A stretch of DNA of 64,000 bases, from assembly GCA_026419195.1 (NCBI GenBank), contig JANZZV010000001.1:186001-250000 (forward strand), written 5' to 3'. Below are positions 35,717-44,629 of this stretch, one piece after another. The translations under genes and the position numbers were made by a program. The notes under the pieces were generated by a model that worked only from the letters and a program-made list of their open reading frames with translations, was not told the origin of the DNA and did not search any database. The stretch is from Fervidobacterium sp. Its GTDB lineage: Bacteria > Thermotogota > Thermotogae > Thermotogales > Fervidobacteriaceae. Position 1 is the stretch's first letter. Each line of letters begins with the position of its first letter.

Positions 35717-36694
35717 ATGAAAAGAGTTTTCCTTATAGTATTCTTGATTTCTCTTTTTACTTTTTCGTTTGCTGCTGAGCTTGTGATTTACACATCGGAT
35801 AGTTTTGCAGGTGGAATTGCGAAGGTGGTCATACCAAAATTCGAGAAGATGTACAAGTGTAAAGTGAAGGTTGTAAGTTTTGGTTCCATGGGGGATGTCT
35901 TAGCAAGGGCAATTGCAGAGAAAAATGCACCTAAGGCAGATGTTATAATTGGGCTGAATCCTCAGCAACTTCAAAAGGCTATAAAGGAAGGTATACTGGA
36001 AAAATACAGACCTGTAAATTCAAAAAACATAACCTACAGGGCACTTGTAACAGATTATGGGACTGTATACGATTATGGTGCACTTGCTATGATTTACAAT
36101 GTTGAGAAGATCAAGAATCCTCCTGTATCATTTAAAGATTTACTTAAACCTGAATACAAAGGTAAAATAGTTTTGATAGATCCACGTACTTCAAGTACAG
36201 GTTTGACATTTCTCATGTGGACAATTGCCGCTATGGGAGAAGACGGGGCTATGGAATACTGGAAAGAGTTGAAAAAGAACGTTCTCACGTTTACAAGTGG
36301 TTGGAGTGCAGCGTTTAAAATGTTAGAAAGTGGAGAAGCTGAAATGATCATTAGCTACGCAACCGACGGTGCATACAGTATGTACAGATATGGTACCATA
36401 AAATACATGCCTGTTATATTTGAAGAGGGTGCCTACGTACTTGAAGAATATGCTTCGATAATCAAAGGTTCAAAAAATTCAGCACTTGCAAGAGCCTTTC
36501 TTGAATTTATGCTTACACCTGACTTCCAAAAAGAAGTACCTCTCAACCAATGGATGCTACCTGTAATAAATGTGGATCTGCCAGAAGTTTTCAAATATGT
36601 TCCAACGTTCAAAAAAATCTTAAAGGTTAATCCTGCTGTGAACGATCGACTCGACGAAATATTGAAAAAATGGGAAAAAGCAGTTATAGGTTGA
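35717..36694 (+). CDS. Thiamine/thiamine-phosphate ABC substrate-binding protein
   Basis: This 325-residue exported binding protein has a signal peptide (1-19) and the ThiB/TbpA type pattern: LVIYTSDSFAGG, DYGALAMIYNVEKI, IDPRTSSTGLTFLMW and a C-terminal EVPLNQWMLPV. It collects thiamine-type ligands for an ABC importer. The TPP riboswitch upstream confirms the pathway. No permease or ATPase gene follows, and a terminator lies right after, so the partner must be elsewhere. ATG 35717 has GGAGGTGGGAG upstream. Confidence 0.93.
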   Translation: MKRVFLIVFLISLFTFSFAAELVIYTSDSFAGGIAKVVIPKFEKMYKCKVKVVSFGSMGDVLARAIAEKNAPKADVIIGLNPQQLQKAIKEGILEKYRPVNSKNITYRALVTDYGTVYDYGALAMIYNVEKIKNPPVSFKDLLKPEYKGKIVLIDPRTSSTGLTFLMWTIAAMGEDGAMEYWKELKKNVLTFTSGWSAAFKMLESGEAEMIISYATDGAYSMYRYGTIKYMPVIFEEGAYVLEEYASIIKGSKNSALARAFLEFMLTPDFQKEVPLNQWMLPVINVDLPEVFKYVPTFKKILKVNPAVNDRLDEILKKWEKAVIG

Positions 36695-36720
36695 TAGACA
36701 CATAGCAAAATATTAACCAA

Positions 36721-36760
36721 ACAATGAAAACCCCAGGTTTTGTGCTGGGGTTTTCGTTGT
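36721..36760 (+). terminator. Terminator after the thiamine-binding protein gene
   Basis: GAAAACCCCAG (36726-36736) pairs with CTGGGGTTTTC (36745-36755). The flanking ACAA/TTGT pairs extend the stem, and T-rich sequence follows. The thiamine gene is therefore monocistronic. Confidence 0.88.
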
Positions 36761-36863
36761 TTATTTTTAGGAAGAAATCTCTAGCATTTGTTTAAAACAA
36801 TTTCTAAGAAGCAATGGTCTAAAATATTGTGATAACTACGATCTTGCGGAAAGGGCTGAAAAT

Positions 36864-37574
36864 ATGAGGAAGCTAATGATTTTAATAATTGTAGTAGTGT
36901 TGATGAGTCAGTTTTTTTCACAATTTCTCAAAGTTGGTTTTCTTTTGGGCTTGCCTTATGCATTTTGGAAGGCGCAATCTTTCGGAGGAATAGATTACGA
37001 CATCTTAAAAAAGGTGGCACAAGTTATGGGGTATCAATTGGAAGTATATGTGTTACCCTTTTCAGCGCTTGCACCCGATATTTTGAACAAACTGGGATTA
37101 GACATAGTAGCTGGAGGTATTCACATGACAGATGAGCGGCAAAAGTTATACACATTCTCTGTACCATACGCCGAATCTGGACTTGCTATAGTTCTTAAAA
37201 AGGGACTGCAATGGAACGGTAATGTTGAAAAGATTGTTTTTGGTGTAAAACAAGGTGCCACCGGTGAAAGGATAGTTAAAGATTGGATAAATAGTGGTAA
37301 GAATGTCAAATATACATCTTTTGTCTCAAACGAAGAGATAATCGCAAATCTGATGACCAAAAAGATAGACGCCGCATTTTTCGATTATATAAACGCATTA
37401 TATCTATCGAGAAATTATGGTTTTACAGTTTACAAAGAGCTTGTTTACAAAATAAACGTTGGTTATATAATTTTGAACAAGGATTTGAGTACAAAAATCA
37501 ACGAAACGATAAGAAATCTTAAAAATAATTATATAAATCAAGTTATTGTGAGTTACGTGGGAAACATAAGATAA
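36864..37574 (+). CDS. Small amino-acid-type periplasmic binding protein
   Basis: This 236-residue exported protein matches the SBP_bac_3 family (type 2 periplasmic binding fold). A signal peptide covers residues 1-19. Family features are FGGIDYDILKKVAQVMG, the GGIHMTDERQKLYTFSVPY segment and VKQGATGERIV. In these proteins the ARG/Asp pair around SITDERR binds the ligand; here TDERQ is found. Permease and ATPase genes are absent. ATG 36864 has AAAGGG upstream. The ligand is unknown. Confidence 0.82.
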   Translation: MRKLMILIIVVVLMSQFFSQFLKVGFLLGLPYAFWKAQSFGGIDYDILKKVAQVMGYQLEVYVLPFSALAPDILNKLGLDIVAGGIHMTDERQKLYTFSVPYAESGLAIVLKKGLQWNGNVEKIVFGVKQGATGERIVKDWINSGKNVKYTSFVSNEEIIANLMTKKIDAAFFDYINALYLSRNYGFTVYKELVYKINVGYIILNKDLSTKINETIRNLKNNYINQVIVSYVGNIR

Positions 37575-37603
37575 AGAAACTCCCCGATTACGGGGAGTTT
37601 CTT
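37574..37603. terminator. Bidirectional terminator between convergent genes
   Basis: AAGAAACTCCCCG (37574-37586) and its complement (37591-37603) form a 13-bp stem with an ATTA loop. A T tract follows on the plus strand. It separates the binding-protein gene from fabG, whose stop lies at 37618. Confidence 0.88.
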
Positions 37604-37617
37604 CGATTTTTTGAATA

Positions 37618-38337
37618 TTATAGCACCAGTCCTCCATCTACCCCTATCACTTGCCCTGTGATGTAAGATGATTCATCAGATGCAAGAAATAGGTAAACGT
37701 ATGCAACCTCGATAGGTTCTCCCATTCTTTTCAACGCAGCCTTTTCGGCCACAGCGGTTAATATCTTTTCTGGTACTTTTTCCGTCATAGGTGTCTTTAT
37801 AAAACCAGGAGCCACTGCGTTAACTCTTATTTGTGCTCCTTTCCTTGCAAATTCCTTAGCCCACGTTTTTGTCATACCTATCACACCTGCTTTTGTCGCA
37901 GAATAATTCGTCTGACCTATGTTCCCGTAAACTCCTACAACAGAAGATGTATTGATTATACTACCCTTTCCGGCTTCGAGCATGTGTGGTACAACCGCTT
38001 GTGTCATGTTGAATACACCTTTTAAATTTACGTTTATAACCTTATCCCAATCCTCTTCCGTCATATTTTGAATTAACGCATCTTTTGTTATACCAGCATT
38101 ATTCACAAGTACATCTATTTTTCCAAACTTATCAACCACATCTTTTACCACTTCACTTACTCTTACCCTGTCTGTTACATCAAGTTTATAAAAGTGAATG
38201 TTTGGATTGTCATAAATTGTCTCATTAAGGTCACAAGCAATTACAGTAGCACCTTCTTTGGCAAATAACTCGGCTGCTGCCTTTCCGATACCACTTCCTG
38301 CGCCTGTTATAATACATACTTTACCTTCGAGCCTCAT
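37618..38337 (-). CDS. fabG: 3-oxoacyl-ACP/acetoacetyl-CoA reductase, FabG family
   Basis: This 239-residue short-chain dehydrogenase reduces beta-keto thioesters with NADPH. The Rossmann motif is TGAGSGIGKA, followed by NNAGIT, catalytic Ser in TSSVVGVYG and YxxxK in YSATKAG. The C-terminal TGQVIGVDGG is typical. It follows the thiolase gene by 39 bases in the same transcript, so the acetoacetyl-CoA formed by the thiolase may be its substrate. ATG 38337 has GGGGGAG upstream. Confidence 0.92.
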   Translation of the reverse strand: MRLEGKVCIITGAGSGIGKAAAELFAKEGATVIACDLNETIYDNPNIHFYKLDVTDRVRVSEVVKDVVDKFGKIDVLVNNAGITKDALIQNMTEEDWDKVINVNLKGVFNMTQAVVPHMLEAGKGSIINTSSVVGVYGNIGQTNYSATKAGVIGMTKTWAKEFARKGAQIRVNAVAPGFIKTPMTEKVPEKILTAVAEKAALKRMGEPIEVAYVYLFLASDESSYITGQVIGVDGGLVL

Positions 38338-38376
38338 ACAAACTCCCCCTTCATCAGTTGTATATGGAAAGCATAA

Positions 38377-39579
38377 CTATTCTATGTTTTCAACAATAAC
38401 TGCTGTGCCCATACCACCACCGATACATAGCGTTGCAAGACCATATTTTGCATGTCTTTTTTTCATCTCATAAAGCAAGGTTACTATTATCCTGTTTCCG
38501 CTTGCTCCAATGGGATGACCAAGTGCTATACCTCCACCGTTAACGTTTGTTCTTTGTAATATCCAATCTCTTGTAACACCAAACAATTTTTCCCAACCTT
38601 TAATTACGGCGAGACTTTGAGCGGCAAATGCTTCGTTGAGTTCTATAAGCTCTATATCTTGAAACGACAAGTTTGCTTTTTTTAGTACCTTCTCGGTAGC
38701 TGGCACAGGTCCAATTCCCATTTTCATCGGATCAACGCCTGCTTGAGACCAAGCTACAATCCTTCCGATGGGTTTTAAACCTCTTTTTTCTACGTATCTT
38801 TCGCTTGCGATCACAATCGCACTCGCACCATCGTTGATACCACTTGCATTACCGGCAGTTATTGTACCATTTGGTTTGAAAGCCGGTTTCAGCTTTGCAA
38901 GTGATTCGAGTGTTGTATCAAATCTGGGATGTTCATCGGTATCAAATATTTTAACTCCCTTCTTATCAGGAATTTCAACAGGAGTAATCTCATCTTTAAA
39001 CTTACCTGCTTCAATGGCAGCTTTTGCTTTCATCTGGCTGTTGTAAGCAAATTCATCTTGTTCTTCTCTGGTTATACCAAATTCCTCTGCCAAAGCCTCG
39101 GCAGTTAACCCCATGTGCACTTTATTGAACACATCTGTAAGACCATCATGTATCATATGATCTTGTAACTCTTGAGAACCAAACTTTAACCCGAATCTTG
39201 CCCTATAACTTAACATGAAAGGAGCTTGCGACATACTTTCTATTCCACCTGCTAACACAACATCAGCTTCGTTTAATTCAATGTCGGTAGCTCCAATCAT
39301 GACAGCTTTCATACCACTACCACATAACATATTTACCGTATATCCCGGCTTTTCTGCAGGAACACCAGCATAAATTGAAACTTGCCTACCTGGTCCCATT
39401 CCTTGACCTGCTGTGAGTATACAACCTATAATTGTTTCATCCACATCCTCTGCTGATACACCGGCTTGAGACATCGCAGCTTTGGATGCTATCGCTCCAA
39501 GTTGAGTCGCTGGGATATCTTTCAACGAACCACCATATGTACCTATGGCTGTTCTTTTCGCACCAAGAATATAGACCAT
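38377..39579 (-). CDS. Acetyl-CoA acetyltransferase (thiolase)
   Basis: This 400-residue thiolase joins two acetyl-CoA units or cleaves 3-ketoacyl-CoA. The nucleophile Cys lies in NMLCGSGMKAVMIG (about residue 88), the catalytic His in NGGGIALGHPIGASG and the second Cys in TLCIGGGMG. The sequence is complete. ATG 39579 has GGGAGGTG upstream; the in-frame start at 39621 adds a tail without homology. The pairing with FabG suggests acetoacetyl-CoA metabolism. Confidence 0.93.
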   Translation of the reverse strand: MVYILGAKRTAIGTYGGSLKDIPATQLGAIASKAAMSQAGVSAEDVDETIIGCILTAGQGMGPGRQVSIYAGVPAEKPGYTVNMLCGSGMKAVMIGATDIELNEADVVLAGGIESMSQAPFMLSYRARFGLKFGSQELQDHMIHDGLTDVFNKVHMGLTAEALAEEFGITREEQDEFAYNSQMKAKAAIEAGKFKDEITPVEIPDKKGVKIFDTDEHPRFDTTLESLAKLKPAFKPNGTITAGNASGINDGASAIVIASERYVEKRGLKPIGRIVAWSQAGVDPMKMGIGPVPATEKVLKKANLSFQDIELIELNEAFAAQSLAVIKGWEKLFGVTRDWILQRTNVNGGGIALGHPIGASGNRIIVTLLYEMKKRHAKYGLATLCIGGGMGTAVIVENIE

Positions 39580-39667
39580 AACCGCACCTCCCGTTTCGCA
39601 ATGTTTTGTCCAAACACACAATTACTAAAATAATACATGAATCACCTTTCACATTATTGCTATACAT

Positions 39668-39697
39668 ATTAAATCATTTCGTATGTATCCATGTCAA
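39668..39697 (-). promoter_or_regulatory. Promoter for the thiolase-fabG unit
   Basis: On the minus strand TTGACA (39697-39692) and TTTAAT (39673-39668) are 18 bases apart. They lie about 90 bases upstream of the thiolase start. The 360-base gap 39580-39940 contains no plausible gene and holds this and the chemoreceptor promoter. Confidence 0.5.
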
Positions 39698-39821
39698 AGT
39701 AATAAAACATAAGGTAAAATAAATATAACTTAAATTACAAAAGAATCCACTTTGTAAATAAGGCTTTCGAACAAATTTTCTAAAAAATCCTACTTTATGA
39801 CTTTCGCCAAAATAACTACAT

Positions 39822-39852
39822 TTGCTTAATTTTCGTGAATTTGTGATATAAT
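39822..39852 (+). promoter_or_regulatory. Possible promoter for the chemoreceptor
   Basis: A TATAAT hexamer at 39847-39852 is preceded by TTGCTT at 39822-39827, a spacing of 19 bases. It lies about 90 bases upstream of the methyl-accepting protein start. The -10 is good and the -35 weak. Confidence 0.4.
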
Positions 39853-39940
39853 ACTCACGTAACTCAACTTAAGAAAATTGTGCGGTTTGCAAACTATTTA
39901 AAAGGTAAAACCACTAAAAATTAAGAAAGGAGGTTTTTGT

Positions 39941-41926
39941 ATGAAAAACGTTCCCATTTTTTGGAAGATAACACTTATTAGTATTGTGCTAATTATCTTT
40001 ATGGTAGGTATAGGTGTGTTGGCTGTGGTTCAGCTTAGAAACAAGACTATCAGCAAAACAGAACAGAACCTGAAATCTCTTGCAGAAGGCAGTGCGGATG
40101 AGTTTTGGAATTTCATACAAGCTCACACTCAGTTAGTTGATTTACTATCAAAAGATGCAAACGTGACAGGTGTCTTTAAAAATGAGTTCAACGAAGAAGA
40201 GTGGATGAAAAAGCTGTTTGATAAAGTAATCAAGAGTTACCCAAACGTACTCTTCGTTTACGCTGGATTAAAAGATGGTCGCATGTACCTTGTACCAGAA
40301 ACTAAGTTGCCGGAAGGTTATGATCCGCGAACAAGGCCGTGGTACAAAGATGCCGTTTCAAATCCAGGTCAAATAATCATTACGGAACCTTATGAAGACG
40401 CTTCAACTGGTCAGCTTGTAATAACTATTGCGAAAACAATACAAACTGACGAGGGAATAACGGGTGTAGTTGGACTTGATTTTGAGTGTTCAAAATTAGC
40501 AAGTAAGCTCTTACAAAAGGGTAAAGAACTGGGATATCTCAACGCGGTTGTGAGTAACAATGGTACAATCATATTACACAGTGTAAAGGAGTACGTTGGT
40601 AAAAACGTAAAGGATACGGACTTTTTTAAAAAATGGCAATCCGGTGCAGAAAGTGGTGTTTTTAAGTATATATTTGATGGAAAGGCAAGGCATACAGGCT
40701 ACAAACGTTTACCAAATGGCTGGATTTATGCAAGCTTAGTACTTGAAAAGGACTTAATGAAAGAAGTGAACAGAATGACCTTAACGTTTTCTGTTGTGAT
40801 AGCAGTTGCTGTTTTATTGGCAGCGGTGATAGCTTTCGTTATATCAAGAAATTACGTTGTTAAACCTATCAACAGTCTAATCGAAGTTGCAAAACAAATA
40901 TCAGCTGGAGATCTGACAGTTCGTTTTAAAGTAGATAGCAACGATGAGATAGGTATACTTGGCAAAACACTTGAAACTATGGTAACAGCTTTAAGAGGAA
41001 TGGCTCAGCAGATTCAAGGTGATTCAAGTACTGTCAAACAAGAAGCGGGTCAAGTTGCTGCGGTGTCTGAAGAAGTTAGTGCTACCATAGAAGAACTCAC
41101 AGCTCAGGTTGAAAATGTTGGCACAAATATCAACAATGCATCTGCAGCTATAGAAGAACTCACAAGTGGAATAGAAGAAGTTGCAGCTAGTGCTCAGAAT
41201 GTTGCCAACGCATCTCAAAAGTTGAGTGAGGAAGCACAAAAGGTATCGAATCTTGCCAACGAAGGGCAAAAGGCTATTGATAATATCACAAATGTTATCG
41301 TTCAAACGAAGGCAAAGGCAAATGCTACTTACGAAACAGTTGAAAAACTGTCAAATAGTGCAAAGAATATAGGTGAGATAGTGGATACCATAAATTCAAT
41401 AGCAGAGCAGACGAACTTGCTAGCGCTAAATGCAGCTATTGAGGCAGCGAGGGCAGGAGAAGCAGGTAGAGGATTTGCTGTGGTTGCAGATGAGATAAGG
41501 AAACTTGCGGAAGAAAGTAAACAAGCAACTCAAAATATAGCCAATATTTTAAAAGGTATATTAGATGAAAGTGTCAAGGCAAGTGAAGCGACAAAGGAGA
41601 CGGTAGAGATAGTAAATCAAGCAGCTGGTCAGTCAAGTCTTGTGAAGAATCAGTTTGAACAGATCATGAACAGTATTCACAAAATGTCACAGATGGTAGA
41701 GAACTTAGCAGCGAGTGCGCAACAACAAAGTGCGGCAGCACAAGAGATGAGCAGTGCAATGGACAGTGCAAGTAGATCGATGGTAAGTGTGGTAGAGCAA
41801 ATGAGTGAGGTTACAGCAGCAGTTAAGCAGCAAGTTGATGCAATTAGTACAGTTGCAAAGACAGCAGAAACTCTTGATCAAGTTGCTGAAAGACTCGTTG
41901 AATCGGTAAGGAAATTCAAGGTTTGA
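39941..41926 (+). CDS. Methyl-accepting chemotaxis protein with dCACHE sensor
   Basis: This 661-residue transmembrane chemoreceptor has a helix at about 10-30 and a large extracytoplasmic sensor (about 35-275). The sensor holds the dCACHE segment [16 protein letters not shown] and later [15 protein letters not shown] second helix follows at about 282-305, then a HAMP domain ([21 protein letters not shown]) and the signalling hairpin with [20 protein letters not shown] methylation helix region rich in Glu/Gln flanks it. dCACHE sensors of this pattern often bind amino acids or organic acids; the ligand is unknown. ATG 39941 has AAAGGAGG upstream. No cheW or cheA gene is nearby. Confidence 0.93.
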   Translation: MKNVPIFWKITLISIVLIIFMVGIGVLAVVQLRNKTISKTEQNLKSLAEGSADEFWNFIQAHTQLVDLLSKDANVTGVFKNEFNEEEWMKKLFDKVIKSYPNVLFVYAGLKDGRMYLVPETKLPEGYDPRTRPWYKDAVSNPGQIIITEPYEDASTGQLVITIAKTIQTDEGITGVVGLDFECSKLASKLLQKGKELGYLNAVVSNNGTIILHSVKEYVGKNVKDTDFFKKWQSGAESGVFKYIFDGKARHTGYKRLPNGWIYASLVLEKDLMKEVNRMTLTFSVVIAVAVLLAAVIAFVISRNYVVKPINSLIEVAKQISAGDLTVRFKVDSNDEIGILGKTLETMVTALRGMAQQIQGDSSTVKQEAGQVAAVSEEVSATIEELTAQVENVGTNINNASAAIEELTSGIEEVAASAQNVANASQKLSEEAQKVSNLANEGQKAIDNITNVIVQTKAKANATYETVEKLSNSAKNIGEIVDTINSIAEQTNLLALNAAIEAARAGEAGRGFAVVADEIRKLAEESKQATQNIANILKGILDESVKASEATKETVEIVNQAAGQSSLVKNQFEQIMNSIHKMSQMVENLAASAQQQSAAAQEMSSAMDSASRSMVSVVEQMSEVTAAVKQQVDAISTVAKTAETLDQVAERLVESVRKFKV

Positions 41927-41946
41927 GAATTAATGTAAAGTACCTA

Positions 41947-41971
41947 AAAGCCCGAGGAGTTCTCGGGCTTT
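41947..41971. terminator. Terminator after the chemoreceptor
   Basis: AAAGCCCGAG (41947-41956) pairs with CTCGGGCTTT (41962-41971) and a T-rich tail follows. It lies directly against the stop codon of the convergent yitT gene and may serve both. Confidence 0.88.
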
Positions 41972-42835
41972 TTATATTAATTTATCTATTTTTTTGAATC
42001 CTTCACCGAGTACGTACCTTGCCTCAGTTACTATGACGAACGCATCCGAGTCTATGTGCTTTATAGCAGCTAAAACTTCTCCTAATTCTCTTCGTTTTAG
42101 TGCGACGTAAAGTACATCCAAGTCTTTTCCAGAATAGGCTCCTTTTGCTTTCAGTATTGTTGCACCACGTTCCATAGACTCAAGGATGTATTTTTTTATC
42201 TCTTCAACTTTGCTTGATATTATAAGCAATGTTGCTGAAAGTTCAAGACCTTTCAACACAAAATCGATAGTAATTCCATTAACTATTATGGCAAGCAATG
42301 CGTACATACCTATGTGTGCATCGAATGTAAAACCTGCAATTATACCCACAGTAAAATCTACCATCAGTAATGTTGTACCAATGGGGGTATGAAAATATTT
42401 GGATATTATTTTGGCAATGATGTCCGTTCCTCCAGTTGACGAGTTGTTTGCAAAGGCTATAGCCATTCCGATAGACGCGAGGATGTTACCAAAAAACACC
42501 GCCAACATAAGGTCTTGACCACCGTATTTTGGTATTTTTAGTACCCTGTCAAATAAATCCACAAAAAAGTTTAGTGCAAAAGTCGAGTAAATTGTTTTAA
42601 AACTAAAATCTCTTCCAACAAGTATGAATCCTAAGACGAATAATAATATGTTAATAATATACATCCATACACCAACAGGTACAGTTGTGATAAATTTGTG
42701 TAATATCATAGCTATACCACTTGCTCCGCCTGCTGCTATGTTGTTTGGAATGAAGAATATGACAAGTCCAAGAGCTGTCAAAAATACCCCTACAGTTGAT
42801 AGGATATACTCCTTAATCTGTTCTTTGATATTCAT
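41972..42835 (-). CDS. YitT family membrane protein
   Basis: This 287-residue protein has about six hydrophobic helices in residues 1-205 (YitT/DUF161 domain, with GGASGIAMILHKF and GGTDIIAKIISKYF), then a soluble C-terminal DUF2179 domain ending GEGFKKIDKLI. The family has no settled transport substrate. It converges with the chemoreceptor and diverges from the ECF-type ATPase. ATG 42835 has GGAGGGAAG upstream. Confidence 0.88.
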   Translation of the reverse strand: MNIKEQIKEYILSTVGVFLTALGLVIFFIPNNIAAGGASGIAMILHKFITTVPVGVWMYIINILLFVLGFILVGRDFSFKTIYSTFALNFFVDLFDRVLKIPKYGGQDLMLAVFFGNILASIGMAIAFANNSSTGGTDIIAKIISKYFHTPIGTTLLMVDFTVGIIAGFTFDAHIGMYALLAIIVNGITIDFVLKGLELSATLLIISSKVEEIKKYILESMERGATILKAKGAYSGKDLDVLYVALKRRELGEVLAAIKHIDSDAFVIVTEARYVLGEGFKKIDKLI

Positions 42836-42927
42836 TTTTTACTTCCCTCCTTCTTCTGATTAGTTTTTGTTTGAAGTTGCTTTGTATTCCCATGTATGAT
42901 ATTATAACATCTGGAGAGTGATGAAGC

Positions 42928-43668
42928 TTGGAAATTATATTAAGAAATGTTACAGTGAGTTTTTACAATCGTATTATTTTAAACTCTATTTCAACTTATT
43001 TTAAGAGTGAGGAAGTAGTTTTAATAGTCGGTCCCAACGGTTCAGGTAAGTCCACGTTGCTTAAAGTTCTTGCAGGTATACTCGAGTATTCTGGAAGTAT
43101 TTTGGTATCTGCAGGTAGTAATGACCTATCAGCTTTAACCGGGTATGTATTTCAAAATCCTGAAACACAGATAATAGGTAGCACAGTGTGGGAAGATGTT
43201 ATATTTGGACTTGAGAACATAGGACTTTCTAAGGATGAAATGGAAAAACGTGCAAACTATGTACTTGAATTGCTTGAACTGGATCATTTACGACAGTATG
43301 ATCCTTATTATCTTTCAGGAGGGCAAAAGCAAAGATTAGCAATAGCTTCTGTACTTGCTTTAGAACCGGAGTTTTTGTTACTTGACGAAGTTACTGCGAT
43401 GCTTGATAAAAACGGTAAGCGCGAGGTACTTATGGCTATAGAAAAGTTGAAGAGTATAGGTAAAGGTATAGTCGTAGCGACACATGAGCTTAACTTATAT
43501 GCTCCTATCTGTGATAGATGTATTTTCATGGAAGATGGTAAGATATTGTTTGAAGGTGATGTAAAAGACGGAATCAGGTTGTACAAAGAAAGTGCCAAAA
43601 ATCGTTATATTTTGGAAAAATCTCAAATTGAAAGGAGGAGTGTTAATGGAAGTTTTGAGGTTCAATAA
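42928..43668 (+). CDS. ECF-type ABC transporter ATPase (EcfA/CbiO-like)
   Basis: This 246-residue ATPase has Walker A GPNGSGKST (about 36), Q-loop VFQNPETQIIGST, signature YLSGGQKQRL, Walker B LLLDEVTAMLD and H-loop THELN. The VFQNPE-Q pattern is typical of energy-coupling-factor and cobalt transporters. No T-component or S-component lies nearby, so it must work with proteins encoded elsewhere. The start appears to be TTG 42928, with GGAGAG about 11 bases upstream. Its 3' end overlaps ridA by 23 bases. Confidence 0.85.
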   Translation: MEIILRNVTVSFYNRIILNSISTYFKSEEVVLIVGPNGSGKSTLLKVLAGILEYSGSILVSAGSNDLSALTGYVFQNPETQIIGSTVWEDVIFGLENIGLSKDEMEKRANYVLELLELDHLRQYDPYYLSGGQKQRLAIASVLALEPEFLLLDEVTAMLDKNGKREVLMAIEKLKSIGKGIVVATHELNLYAPICDRCIFMEDGKILFEGDVKDGIRLYKESAKNRYILEKSQIERRSVNGSFEVQ

Positions 43669-44029
43669 GGGACCGAAGGCTATTGGACCGTATTCATCGG
43701 CTGTTAAAAGTGGTAATCTGATATTTTTCTCCGGCATACTTCCAATAATACCAGAAACAGGTGAAGTGGTTACAAACGATATTGCGAAAGCAACAAAGCA
43801 AATTTTAGAGAATCTTTTGGTTATGTTAGAACAGATCGGACTTTCTCCAAGACATGTTGTAAAAACAACAGTATTTACAACAAAACTTGATGAATTCTCG
43901 AAGATAAATGAAGCGTATGAAGAATTCTTTAAGTCTTATACAGAGAATTATCCAGCAAGAAGTACTGTTGGTGTTCAAAGTTTACCAAAAAATGCTACCG
44001 TTGAAATGGAATTTATCGTAGAGTGTTGA
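43646..44029 (+). CDS. ridA: RidA family enamine/imine deaminase
   Basis: RidA hydrolyses reactive 2-aminoacrylate and related imines released by PLP enzymes. The 127-residue protein begins VLRFNKGPKAIGPYSSAV and has the catalytic Arg in ENYPARSTVGVQSLP. The C-terminal EMEFIVEC completes the fold. Trimeric assembly is expected from the family. ATG 43646 has AAAGGAGGAG upstream and lies inside the end of the ABC ATPase gene; the two are probably translated together. Confidence 0.93.
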   Translation: MEVLRFNKGPKAIGPYSSAVKSGNLIFFSGILPIIPETGEVVTNDIAKATKQILENLLVMLEQIGLSPRHVVKTTVFTTKLDEFSKINEAYEEFFKSYTENYPARSTVGVQSLPKNATVEMEFIVEC

Positions 44030-44041
44030 ATTTAATAACAT

Positions 44042-44608
44042 CTAATTTTTGCTTGCCTGTTTTTGATTGTAGTTTTTCCAAACTTCTAACCTGTTTTTGA
44101 TTAACTCTTCTGTGTTTATTTGTTTAAAAGGTGACATCAATTCAAATGCTTCTTTTAAAGCTTCTAAGTGGTCGGACGTTTTTTGGAATTTTCTTATTTT
44201 TTCTTCAAAGCTCTTCTTATTCGAATATTCGACTAAGTATATCAGTAGCGTTGTGAGCACAATGAAGATGCTTATAGTCACTGGGTAGTTTTTCACGGCA
44301 GGTAACGACAAACCAAGAAAGATTCCTCCTGTGAAGACAAGCATTAGGTATGTTTGGTTTCTGACCATTAATTTATTGAAAAGGTAGGATTGAAGATCTT
44401 TTATCACATCTTTTTTTATAGGTGAGTGTAATGTTTTAGAAAATAATAGTAAGATAGTTAAAAATATTGACAGTATCGGATTTCGTACTAAAAAGCCGGT
44501 TATTATAAGAAAACCTGCAACAGTTAAACGTGAAATCAAAAGGTTATCAAGTCTTGTTGATAAGTAAGATCCAGTTATTATAGTCAAAATTGCAATCAGT
44601 GTACTCAT
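44042..44608 (-). CDS. Hypothetical membrane protein
   Basis: I do not recognise this 188-residue protein. The first 127 residues hold five or six hydrophobic helices (for example LTIITGSYLST and LMLVFTGGIFLGLSLP). The last 60 residues are a charged helical tail. It lies just upstream of the end of ridA (convergent) and follows glgX by 21 bases. An energy-coupling-factor T-component was considered because of the ECF ATPase next door, but T-component signature motifs are not visible and the gene lies on the opposite strand. ATG 44608 has GAGGTGGTAAG upstream. Confidence 0.5.
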   Translation of the reverse strand: MSTLIAILTIITGSYLSTRLDNLLISRLTVAGFLIITGFLVRNPILSIFLTILLLFSKTLHSPIKKDVIKDLQSYLFNKLMVRNQTYLMLVFTGGIFLGLSLPAVKNYPVTISIFIVLTTLLIYLVEYSNKKSFEEKIRKFQKTSDHLEALKEAFELMSPFKQINTEELIKNRLEVWKNYNQKQASKN

Positions 44609-44629
44609 CTTACCACCTCATGTGACTTG

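Noticed and set aside
44042-44608. The membrane protein near the ECF ATPase as an energy-coupling T-component
   Set aside because: It is on the opposite strand and shows no T-component signature motifs.
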